Source of the DNA: Bacteroidales bacterium
Lineage (GTDB): Bacteria > Bacteroidota > Bacteroidia > Bacteroidales > JAIPAP01
Assembly: GCA_021740045.1 (NCBI GenBank)
Contig: JAIPAP010000033.1
Location: forward strand, 1-38,538
DNA: 38,538 bases
Direction: 5' to 3'
This document shows, piece by piece, positions 7,715 through 15,387 of this stretch (its first letter is position 1; every line of letters begins with the position of its first letter). Below the pieces are notes generated by a model. The model was given only the letters and a program-made list of their open reading frames with translations, made no database searches and was not told the DNA's origin. A program made the position numbers and the translations under genes.

Positions 7715-9403
7715 ATGAAACGATTAGTTGGCTTTTTAACCTTACTTATTGCGCTTCACATCAACGCACAGGAAATTCCTTTTAACCAAATCCCCGATTG
7801 GGAATCGACCGCAGCCGGGCGTATTTCAACCGGCCTGGGACTGGCCGATATTAACGGCGACGGCTGGAAAGACATGATCGTGGCGGATGGCAACGACATT
7901 CAACGGCAGCGCTTAACCGTGCATTACAACCTGGGCGACGGAAATTTTAATGACACCCCCGACTGGCAGTCGGACGATATTGATTACCATGGCCACCTTG
8001 CCGTTGGTGACCTGAACAACGACGGCTGGCCGGATGTGGCTGTTTCGGTTTACCTCGGTCCGGGAGGCTTCTCCGAGCCGGGGAAACTTAAGGTGTATTA
8101 CAACCAGCAGGGTGAACTGGAAAGCACACCCTCCTTCGAATCCATGCCTTTCTACACTTTCAGTTGCGCCATGGGCGATGCCGATGGCGACGGTGACCTG
8201 GATATCGGCGTAGCCTGCGGGGAGCCATACGAGGAAATACTTGACAAGGGCAGGATCTATTACAATGATAACGGAACCTTCAGCGATGATAACATCTGGG
8301 AGTCCGGTATCAAGATGGGGCCGCTGGATGTGGAATTCGGGGATATCGACCTGAACGGCCACCTCGACATCATATTTACCTGCGAGGCCACCCCCAACTA
8401 CATCTATTTTGCCGATGATGAGGGACAGATTGAAAGCAGTCCTTCCTGGGCTTCTTCCGATGCAGGAAATTATATCAATTCGGTGGATGTGGGCTATACG
8501 CTGAGCGATGAGCCTTATGCTTACCTGGTTATGACCGGCAATGATCAATTGGGTGGCGACGGCCGTGTGAAGCGTTATGACTTCAAAACAGTACCTTATG
8601 AAACAACCCCGGTTTGGGAATCCAATCCGTTTGGGTATGGCTCGGGCATCCTGCTTTACAGTGTATTGTGGGAAAGTCAACCCGACCTGGTCTACGGTGG
8701 TTGGTGGGAGCCCATGAAAATTGCCTTGCACACCGGCTCGGGCTACGAACTCAACACATCTTACACATCCTCGACCAACTCGGTGGTGGAGGCCATCCTG
8801 GTTTCCGACCTTGGACAGGAATCCATGCTGGATACCACCTATTTGTGCACGGACACCTTGCCGGGCAATATGATTGTTTTGCCTCATCAGGTGGTGGAAG
8901 GTGTTTCGGGGATTTCGGTTCAGGATGTAACGCTCGCACCGGAGCAATACAAGCATATCCCGGGGAAGAACCGGATTGCCGTTAGCGATGAAATACCGCT
9001 TTATCCGCCCATTTCGGTCAATTATCAACACAGCCCGCACGGGGATATCGTGATCTCCAACTGGGACAGCCAAAAAGGCAATTATATTTTCTATAACACC
9101 AACGAGCCGGTGGGAGTTGATGATCATCAGGCATTGCGTGAAATTACGGGACTACAAATTTTCCCCAACCCCGCAAGCGATTACATCAGTATAGAATTTT
9201 CGACTGTTGAAGCTCAGGTTAAAGATGGCAGTTTGGAAGTGCTTGTCCGGGAGCTGTCAGGAAAATGCTTGATCAACAAGGACTTTGATTTGGCGGGTAA
9301 TGTAGGCATCCAATTGGATGTGGGTAAGCTGAATTCCGGTTTATATCTAGTGGATATTCATTTGGGAAATAACAAATACATTCATAAGCTTTGGGTCAAC
9401 TAA
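7715..9403 (+). CDS. Secreted VCBS/FG-GAP repeat protein with T9SS sorting domain
   Basis: This 562-residue protein starts with a signal peptide (MKRLVGFLTLLIALHINAQ). It then carries FG-GAP/VCBS-type repeats with calcium-binding-like loops such as ADINGDGWKD, GDLNNDGWPD, GDADGDGDLD and GDIDLNGHLD (about 40-220). Such repeats usually fold into a beta-propeller. The middle part (220-470) is less typical, with bladelike strands and no catalytic motif I recognise. The last 80 residues form a T9SS type A sorting domain, from FPNPASDYISIEF to LNSGLYLVDIHLGNNKYIHK. The protein should be exported by T9SS to the cell surface or outside. It may bind a ligand or surface, but the target is unknown. The gene stands alone between repeats. 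Confidence 0.92.
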   Translation: MKRLVGFLTLLIALHINAQEIPFNQIPDWESTAAGRISTGLGLADINGDGWKDMIVADGNDIQRQRLTVHYNLGDGNFNDTPDWQSDDIDYHGHLAVGDLNNDGWPDVAVSVYLGPGGFSEPGKLKVYYNQQGELESTPSFESMPFYTFSCAMGDADGDGDLDIGVACGEPYEEILDKGRIYYNDNGTFSDDNIWESGIKMGPLDVEFGDIDLNGHLDIIFTCEATPNYIYFADDEGQIESSPSWASSDAGNYINSVDVGYTLSDEPYAYLVMTGNDQLGGDGRVKRYDFKTVPYETTPVWESNPFGYGSGILLYSVLWESQPDLVYGGWWEPMKIALHTGSGYELNTSYTSSTNSVVEAILVSDLGQESMLDTTYLCTDTLPGNMIVLPHQVVEGVSGISVQDVTLAPEQYKHIPGKNRIAVSDEIPLYPPISVNYQHSPHGDIVISNWDSQKGNYIFYNTNEPVGVDDHQALREITGLQIFPNPASDYISIEFSTVEAQVKDGSLEVLVRELSGKCLINKDFDLAGNVGIQLDVGKLNSGLYLVDIHLGNNKYIHKLWVN

Positions 9404-9405
9404 AA

Positions 9406-9471
9406 TGTCTGCGAATTAAGGCGAATGGTCTTAGCGAAAATTAGCGTGTAATTCGCGAAAATTAGCGGACT
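9406..9471. repeat. Internally deleted miniature family-B element
   Basis: About 66 bp joins a B left end (TGTCTGCGAATT) to a B right end (AATTCGCGAAAATTAGCGGA). The two inner hairpins are lost. It begins 3 bp after the VCBS gene stop. Confidence 0.7.
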
Positions 9472-9493
9472 ACCGCCGGTTAAACATAAAAAG

Positions 9494-9609
9494 GGTTTCC
9501 AACCCCTTTGGGGATTTGAAACCCATAAGTTGCTATAATGAATTTCTGTGAAGCGAGGTTTCAAATCCCTGAACCTGTGCCTTTAGGCAGGGTGAAGGGT
9601 TGGAAACCT
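9494..9609. repeat. Family-A repeat with a different, shorter middle
   Basis: Both GGTTTC/GAAACC hairpins are present, but the linker between them is about 19 bp shorter than in other copies and unrelated in sequence. This shows that the hairpins are the conserved part and the linker is not. Confidence 0.85.
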
Positions 9610-9620
9610 TAGGCTGGAAT

Positions 9621-9810
9621 TTGTCCGCGAATTTCCGCTAATCCAACGCGAATCAACGCTAAATGTTGCGCTGGCGGGGATTTGTAATCCACGCCATAAA
9701 CCCGTGAGCAGATTACAAATTGAGCGGATTACAAATCCGCTCAAGCAGGTAGCGGCTATCAAGCACTAAACAACGCGAATCAGCCCTTAGGGAAAATTAG
9801 CGGATAAAAA
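9621..9810. repeat. Family-B palindromic repeat, copy 7
   Basis: B element with the short right end, followed at once by an A fragment, as in the other composites. Confidence 0.9.
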
Positions 9811-9817
9811 TGGCCAG

Positions 9818-9850
9818 AGTTTCCAACCCCTTCGGGGATTTGAAACCCAC
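9818..9850. repeat. Family-A left hairpin only
   Basis: Only the first A hairpin with the TTCG loop remains. It is cut immediately before the terminator of the lipoprotein gene. Confidence 0.85.
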
Positions 9851-9855
9851 CTAAT

Positions 9856-9892
9856 AAAAAACCCCTATCGTTGTTTTGTGGCAGGGGCTTTT
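9856..9892 (-). terminator. Rho-independent terminator of the lipocalin-like lipoprotein gene
   Basis: On the minus strand the stem GCCCCT...AGGGG is followed by a run of T. It lies 24-60 bases past the stop codon at 9916. Confidence 0.8.
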
Positions 9893-9915
9893 ATAGTTCG
9901 CTCTTATCGTTTGTC

Positions 9916-10875
9916 CTATTTATTCTTCCGTTTACTGCAATCCAATCTTTCGCTGGTACAGTCATTTTCATAAATGGTGGTTTCGAACTCCCAATAGGTA
10001 CCCTGGCAGTCGGCATATACCGAGTAGGTTCCGGTTTCGAGTTCCACGGTAAGGGCGCCGCTGTCACCGCAATCGACCTCACCCGACGGAATATATTGAT
10101 TAATGGCTCCTACTTCTTTACCATCTATCTTAACTTCGATCTCACCACAACCACAATCTTCAGTTAAGTATAGTACAACATTACCCATGGGGATTTCATA
10201 ACATCCGTCGGATGATACCAGATCGTATCCTACCTGATCTCCATCGGCATTCACCGTAATAAACTCATCTGCCGACATATGCTCAATTTCAAGATAAGTG
10301 GTACTACCCGATTTGGCCACCAGGGTATTGCCATCAAAATGCCATACCCCATCAGCTCCACCACCATTATTTAATTTTTTGTGAAATGTATTGTCATCGC
10401 AAAACCAGTATGTATAGCCATAATCATTTTCCCATTTTCCCGGAAGGTTCTCTTCATATTCCTCAACCGGCAGCCAATAGCAACCTTCATTGCTCTGCAA
10501 TTCGGCTGTATAGCTTTTTCCCGATTCCTTATCGGTGAGGGTATATTCATCTTCAAACATCTGATCGATGGTATAATCATAAGTCTCTCCCGAACTGTAA
10601 TTCACGGTAAGCTGATCTTCGCTAATATCCCAGGTACCTGTAGCGTTGTTTCCATTATCGAAATCGGCGTACCAGGTGTTGTCATCGCAATAATAGCGGG
10701 TGGCATAACTATCTTTCCATGCCCCTGTAAAAAAGTAAGCATATTCACTTACGGCAATTTCATCGGAGTTGGAATCGTTGCCACCTTCATCGTTTTTTTC
10801 ATCCTTTTCACACGCGGTAAATAGCAGGGCTGCAAAAGTCATCATCCCCATTAGTAAAACAAGTAGTTTCTTCAT
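9916..10875 (-). CDS. Surface-type lipoprotein with two lipocalin-like repeats
   Basis: The 319-residue protein has a lipoprotein signal peptide ending LLFTAC, with C22 as the lipidated residue. The acidic stretch EKDEKNDE that follows resembles the export signal that sends Bacteroidetes lipoproteins to the outer face of the outer membrane. Two related blocks follow, about 46-130 and 143-225. Each has the pattern tryptophan, 'YYCDDNTW' or 'WFCDDNTF', then GTW or GVW, and ends in 'NEGCYWLP' or 'SDGCYEIP'. This suggests a tandem lipocalin-like or META-like beta fold. The C-terminal part (230-310) is cysteine-rich (CGCGEIEVKIDGK) and resembles a small beta domain. No enzyme motif is visible. The gene is single, with its own terminator. 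Ligand and role are unknown. Confidence 0.85.
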   Translation of the reverse strand: MKKLLVLLMGMMTFAALLFTACEKDEKNDEGGNDSNSDEIAVSEYAYFFTGAWKDSYATRYYCDDNTWYADFDNGNNATGTWDISEDQLTVNYSSGETYDYTIDQMFEDEYTLTDKESGKSYTAELQSNEGCYWLPVEEYEENLPGKWENDYGYTYWFCDDNTFHKKLNNGGGADGVWHFDGNTLVAKSGSTTYLEIEHMSADEFITVNADGDQVGYDLVSSDGCYEIPMGNVVLYLTEDCGCGEIEVKIDGKEVGAINQYIPSGEVDCGDSGALTVELETGTYSVYADCQGTYWEFETTIYENDCTSERLDCSKRKNK

Positions 10876-11264
10876 TGTTAAACGTATTTAAGTTAATTAA
10901 TTCATGAATTCACTATAGTGGTTGCCAGTTCATGTGAAATTTGAAAGAAAGTCCGTAAATTTCCGCTAATCCAACGCAATTTCATGCGAATTAACGCTAA
11001 GGTTAAGTTCAACTATTCCGGTGCGCTGCAGCATAGATATAACCCAGCTTATTGCAAATGGCTGACGCGGATTTGTAATTCGTGCCATTAATCCGTGAGC
11101 GGATTGCAAATATACTCAAGCAAGGTGGGTAAGCTGTAATCCGAACCGCTTATAAAACAAAAGGGCTCCACGGGGAGCCCTTTTCTGGAAAAGGAATTAT
11201 TGAATCAGAAAAAATCACAAAACCTCAAATCCTTACACTGTTCAATAATTATCTTAAAATATGC
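10876..11264. other. Intergenic stretch with a decayed B repeat and the PUL 3' region
   Basis: Bases 10950-11125 are a strongly diverged B left portion (GTCCGTAAATTTCCGCTAAT, then CGCGGATTTGTAATTCGTGCC), with an unrelated insertion of about 50 bp. It is older than the other copies. After it comes the terminator at 11159-11184. A 10-bp inverted repeat (AATTATTGAA at about 11193 and TTCAATAATT at about 11241) follows, just past the last PUL stop codon. No gene is visible. Confidence 0.65.
11159..11184. terminator. Bidirectional terminator at the end of the PUL operon
   Basis: AAAAGGGCTCC-acg-GGGAGCCCTTTT is a near-perfect GC stem flanked by A and T runs. On the minus strand it lies about 80 bp past the last PUL gene and should end that transcript. 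Confidence 0.85.
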
Positions 11265-12368
11265 TTACTTACATTCACCCAGGATCATTTTCACCGGTAC
11301 CCTGATAAAGCGGGGACGATATATGGTGGCATCTTCAAAAAGATCTTCCAACTTAAAACTGTTTACGTTATAGGATATCAGCAGTTCATTGTTTTTATTG
11401 ATGAATTGCGGATGTGCCAGCGCATTGTATGCAAACAGGTTTTTATCATTTCCCGGAACCGGAGGCTGATAAAGGTTTTGCCTGTTTTCCCATCCTGCAT
11501 AGGGTTTGTTGGAAGTGTAGGTGATAATGGTGTTGTCATCAAATCCACCAATTTGTGATAGATATACAAATTTATCCTTTAGCTTAAATACCGAAAATTG
11601 CTCTGACCCATTAATATCCATCATGGGAATTGCTGTTTCCACATCCTTGCTCCATCCTTTACCGGTATAAAAACCCCAGGGCTCCATGATATTTCCTTTT
11701 GGTGCACGGGCCACGTAGGGTTTTTTATCGGCTCCCAGGCCGTAGATGTAGGTGTATTTTTCAGCCTTATCACATACGGCATGGCCGAAATGTATCTTTC
11801 GGCCTTCGGCAAAAGGGACGTGAATAATTTCCTCGAGTTCTACCTCCGGCAAGGAGAATACAGCCAAATCGGTTCTTACCCAACGAAAGCCCCATCCTCC
11901 TTCATGAGCCTGGTAAAAAGCCGACATAAAAACTTTTAATTTCCCGTCCTCGATAAAACCATCGCCGGGCCAATACCAAAGGGAATCTTCAGAAAATTTC
12001 ACACCTTTTGTGGCATCGGGAGGAATAACCAATGAAGATTCCCAGCCATCTTTAACCTGGTATAGGGTTTCCAGTGAATCTCCATCCTGTATGGCCATAC
12101 TGTTACGGATAAAGATGGGATTGCGCTTTTCTCTTGTGCTGTCCGGATTAACAGTTCCTAAAAAGGTATCCCCGAATATCCAAACGCTGCGATTATCGGG
12201 TAACATGATGGAATAAGTGCCGTCGGCACCGGTCATGCCGCAGCAATCGCGCGAAAAAATCTCGTTAAAGCGATGATCCACGCTCACCTCACAATTACCT
12301 GATTGCCCGTAAATATTGGTAAGTGAGAAAATAAGGATCGCAGTTAGTATAATGCATAATTTCTTCAT
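11265..12368 (-). CDS. Secreted beta-propeller protein, DUF5005/DUF4185-like (second copy)
   Basis: I choose the ATG of MKKLCIILTAILIFSLTNIYG, which gives a clean signal peptide with AAGAAG upstream and a 10-base gap to the GH92 stop. A longer frame would overlap that gene. The 367-residue protein looks like a five-bladed propeller of the DUF5005/DUF4185 type, a family assignment made from memory. Signature segments are LPDNRSVWIFGDTFLG, FIRNSMAIQDGD, WYWPGDGFIEDGKLKVF and YNALAHPQFINKNNELLISY. All recur in the paralogue at 16971-18353. It has no T9SS tail, so it is probably periplasmic. The fold resembles five-bladed glycosidases (GH43 or GH130 style), and operon position suggests a glycan-active or glycan-binding role. 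No activity can be assigned from sequence. Confidence 0.85.
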   Translation of the reverse strand: MKKLCIILTAILIFSLTNIYGQSGNCEVSVDHRFNEIFSRDCCGMTGADGTYSIMLPDNRSVWIFGDTFLGTVNPDSTREKRNPIFIRNSMAIQDGDSLETLYQVKDGWESSLVIPPDATKGVKFSEDSLWYWPGDGFIEDGKLKVFMSAFYQAHEGGWGFRWVRTDLAVFSLPEVELEEIIHVPFAEGRKIHFGHAVCDKAEKYTYIYGLGADKKPYVARAPKGNIMEPWGFYTGKGWSKDVETAIPMMDINGSEQFSVFKLKDKFVYLSQIGGFDDNTIITYTSNKPYAGWENRQNLYQPPVPGNDKNLFAYNALAHPQFINKNNELLISYNVNSFKLEDLFEDATIYRPRFIRVPVKMILGECK

Positions 12369-12378
12369 AATAGCTTCT

Positions 12379-15375
12379 TTAATCATTTACATATTCTTCA
12401 ATTGCTTCTTTCCAAACCAGATAGCCCTCGCCATTCACATGCAAGCCATCAAAAGAATATTTGTCTTTTAATTGATTGTTTTCACCGGCAAACAAGCTGA
12501 AAAGATCAATATAGGTTAGCCCGGATTCCTCGCACAGTTTTTTTAACCCATCATTGATCCTCATCAGGTCTTCATTTTTACGGTTTGTATGAATGGCATC
12601 ATCGGTGGGGAGTTCGCTTTGAATATAAAGCGTTGTTTTCGGGCTTTCGGTTGTGATCCGCTCAATTATCCTGCGGTAATTTTTCAAGATATAATCCACG
12701 CTTTTTCCATTAGCCAGGTCATTGGTACCGATCATCAAAAAGATCTTTTCCGGCCTGCGGTCGGTGATCTCTTCCAGGCGTTCCAAAATACCATCGGTGT
12801 CATCACCGCCAATTCCGCGGTTAATGATGCGATCATTATCGAATAACTCGGCCCACTCGGCGCCATCGGTCAGGCTGTTTCCTAAAAATACGATCTCTTT
12901 TCTCATATCCTCAAGGGTTTCAAAATGGGTTTTACGGTGATAATAATAAGCCTTCATGGCTTTATTCCAAGCTTCCATTTCTTCGGACTGCCGGTCGTAA
13001 TTCATGATCTCATTACGTTCTTCGCGGCTCAGGAGCCGGCTCATCGAAGGGGGTGCATTGTCAAGTCCGCTGCCCCATTCCTTATTGGGTTCGCTGCCCA
13101 TCCATAACGTCAACTTACCACCATCAACCAGTTCCTTATGGTAAAACCAGGGCTTGTTCAGGGGCTTACCATCCAGTTCGGCTTTTTGGATGTATCGGTT
13201 TTTATCGGAATTGTCTTTTACTTCAATTACAAATTCACCACCGGGATAATACTTTTCATCCAGTTGGATGGTGACCTTATCAAAAATGGGGCTACCAATT
13301 TCATATATGGGTTTTACCGAAGTGCCGCCGTCCATTTCAAAAAGACCCATAGAACTCATCACAAACCAGGCGCCCATTTGCCCCTGATCCTCATCGCCGG
13401 GCCAGGCATCCACACCATCATAATAAAAACCATTCATGACCTCACGAACCCATTTCTGCGTGAGCCAGGGAGCGCCGGCATGATTGAAAAGGTAAGCCGC
13501 CTGCATATTGGGTTGGTTTCCATGATTGATGGGTAATAAGCCCACACCCACCAGACCGTTTTTATGCAGATGTTCCGAATTAAAACGGTGCGGGCTGGAT
13601 TTCTCAAAACCCTTATTCAGGCGATTGATGAATTCATCCTCTCCCAGCATTTCCACCAGGCCGCTTTGGTCATGTGGCACAAACCAGGTGTATTGCCAGG
13701 CATTTCCTTCCACAAAACCGGAACCCTTGAAAGTGGAATGGCCGTATTTGGAAAAATCGTCCACCCAACTTCCGTCTTTGTTCCTTCGCCATACGTAGCC
13801 TTCGTCTTCCTTAAATATATTCTTGTAGTTATAAGCTCTTTTCATAAAGGTCTTATAATCCTTTTCCTTGCCTAGCGCTTTGGCTATTTGGGCTACGGTA
13901 TAATCATCATAGGCATATTCCATGGTGTTGGAGGTAGGGCCTTCCTCATCGGGAACATAACCCAGTTCGAGGTAGGGAGCCAGTTGCCGGTTTCCTACAT
14001 GACCTCCGGCAGGGTGGGGCCTTCCGGGTTCTGTTTGATTGTGGAGCATGGCTTTGTAAGCCTTTTCCACATCATAATTGCGAATGCCTTTTTGATAGGC
14101 GCTCACAATCAAAGGTATTTCATGTGAGGCAACCATAATGCTGGAATATTCAATACCTGTTGGTCCTTTGGGTAACCAGCCCCCTTTGTCGTTAATCTCC
14201 AGCAGGGATTTCACCCATTTGTTGGCGATTTCGGGATGTTGCAGAGTCCAAAGCTGATTCAGGTTCCAGAACGTATTCCAAAAGGCATCGCAACCATATA
14301 CCGGGCTGTTGGGATCATCGAGTTGTTGGACTTTTTCATACATATCACGGTATTTGCCATTCACATCACTCCAGATGGTGCGGCTGGAATAGGCGCGGTA
14401 CATATTGGTATAAAACTTTTTCAGGTCCGATTCCGATCCGCCTTCAACCTGTATGGTGCCCAGCAATTCATCCCAGGTATCTTTGTTTTGTTTTACGGCT
14501 TTTTCGAAGTTCCAGTCAAAGGGATCCATTTCGGTTTCAAGGTTCAGGCGGGCCTGCTGTATGTTTACCAGCGAAACCCCTGATTGCATCTGAATTTGCT
14601 CTCCTTCTTCGGTGTCGAATTCAACAAAGGCTCCCACATCATCATCACCAAATATTAAAAAGACTTCATTGGTGTCGCGAATGATCTCATCATGCATCCA
14701 GCCATTGAAGGTTTTGAAGGGTTTATCGAAACGGATGACAAAATAAAGGTTGAATTCATTGTAATTTGCTCTCCGCAAGCTTTGCTGCACTGTATATCCC
14801 TGAATTTCGCGGTCGGTAACCTTGGTGATCTTTGCCTGAAAAATTTCATAATTATATTCCGTTGGGATTTTCAGATCGATCAGAACCCTGGCATTTTCGG
14901 ATTCAGGGAAGGTGTAGCGCTGAAATCCGGCACGGGTGGTGGAGGTCAGCTCGGTATTAATGCCGTAATCTTCCAGAAAAACCGAATAATAACCGGGTTG
15001 CGCAATTTCTTGATCATGGTCGATACGGGAACGGTACCCAAGATCCGGATCATCTTCTTTTCCCGGCTTTATTTTCAACTCACCGGTCGTAGGAACCGTG
15101 AGCAAACCGCCCATGGTCCAGGAGTGCAGGTGGCTGAATCCTGCAATATTATCGATATTATATTCATAACCGGCCTTCCAGCCCTTGCGTTGATTATCGG
15201 GGCTAAGCTTTACCATTCCAAACGGCATACTAACCCCGGGAAATAGCATCCAGCGGGAGTCGGTGGTCCCCATCATGGGATCCACGTAATCGGTGGGTTT
15301 ATATGATTTTTGTCCTATTGAACTTGAAATCCCTATCAAGCCAATGAAAAACAGCAGAAATACTTTTCTTATCAT
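12379..15375 (-). CDS. GH92 alpha-mannosidase fused to an SGNH/GDSL hydrolase domain
   Basis: The 998-residue protein has a signal peptide (MIRKVFLLFFIGLIGISSSIGQ). Residues 28-780 are a complete GH92 enzyme, with VDPMMGTTDSRWMLFPGVSMP at the start and GDEDQGQMGAW at 660-670, where the family has its catalytic acidic residues. GH92 enzymes are calcium-dependent, inverting exo-alpha-mannosidases. From about 800 to 998 comes an SGNH hydrolase. It has block I GNSLTDG with nucleophile S834, a block II glycine (GIGGDD), block III GTNDLA, and block V DGLHVN with D976 and H979. The join contains YYYHRKTHFETLEDMRKEIVFLGNS, which resembles the start of stand-alone SGNH proteins. The fusion suggests removal of an ester group (acetyl or similar) together with mannose release, but that substrate is inferred. 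It lies 12 bp downstream of the sulfatase, in the same operon. Confidence 0.93.
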   Translation of the reverse strand: MIRKVFLLFFIGLIGISSSIGQKSYKPTDYVDPMMGTTDSRWMLFPGVSMPFGMVKLSPDNQRKGWKAGYEYNIDNIAGFSHLHSWTMGGLLTVPTTGELKIKPGKEDDPDLGYRSRIDHDQEIAQPGYYSVFLEDYGINTELTSTTRAGFQRYTFPESENARVLIDLKIPTEYNYEIFQAKITKVTDREIQGYTVQQSLRRANYNEFNLYFVIRFDKPFKTFNGWMHDEIIRDTNEVFLIFGDDDVGAFVEFDTEEGEQIQMQSGVSLVNIQQARLNLETEMDPFDWNFEKAVKQNKDTWDELLGTIQVEGGSESDLKKFYTNMYRAYSSRTIWSDVNGKYRDMYEKVQQLDDPNSPVYGCDAFWNTFWNLNQLWTLQHPEIANKWVKSLLEINDKGGWLPKGPTGIEYSSIMVASHEIPLIVSAYQKGIRNYDVEKAYKAMLHNQTEPGRPHPAGGHVGNRQLAPYLELGYVPDEEGPTSNTMEYAYDDYTVAQIAKALGKEKDYKTFMKRAYNYKNIFKEDEGYVWRRNKDGSWVDDFSKYGHSTFKGSGFVEGNAWQYTWFVPHDQSGLVEMLGEDEFINRLNKGFEKSSPHRFNSEHLHKNGLVGVGLLPINHGNQPNMQAAYLFNHAGAPWLTQKWVREVMNGFYYDGVDAWPGDEDQGQMGAWFVMSSMGLFEMDGGTSVKPIYEIGSPIFDKVTIQLDEKYYPGGEFVIEVKDNSDKNRYIQKAELDGKPLNKPWFYHKELVDGGKLTLWMGSEPNKEWGSGLDNAPPSMSRLLSREERNEIMNYDRQSEEMEAWNKAMKAYYYHRKTHFETLEDMRKEIVFLGNSLTDGAEWAELFDNDRIINRGIGGDDTDGILERLEEITDRRPEKIFLMIGTNDLANGKSVDYILKNYRRIIERITTESPKTTLYIQSELPTDDAIHTNRKNEDLMRINDGLKKLCEESGLTYIDLFSLFAGENNQLKDKYSFDGLHVNGEGYLVWKEAIEEYVND

Positions 15376-15387
15376 CTGAGTTCTATT

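Noticed and set aside
7913-9127. Long minus-strand open frame of 404 codons
   Set aside because: It lies wholly inside the VCBS-protein gene, whose signal peptide, calcium loops and sorting tail are clear. The antisense frame has no recognisable domain.
10879-10890. TACGTTTA just upstream of the lipocalin-like lipoprotein start as a -7 box
   Set aside because: It would put the transcription start at the ATG itself, and no -33 element is found at the right distance.
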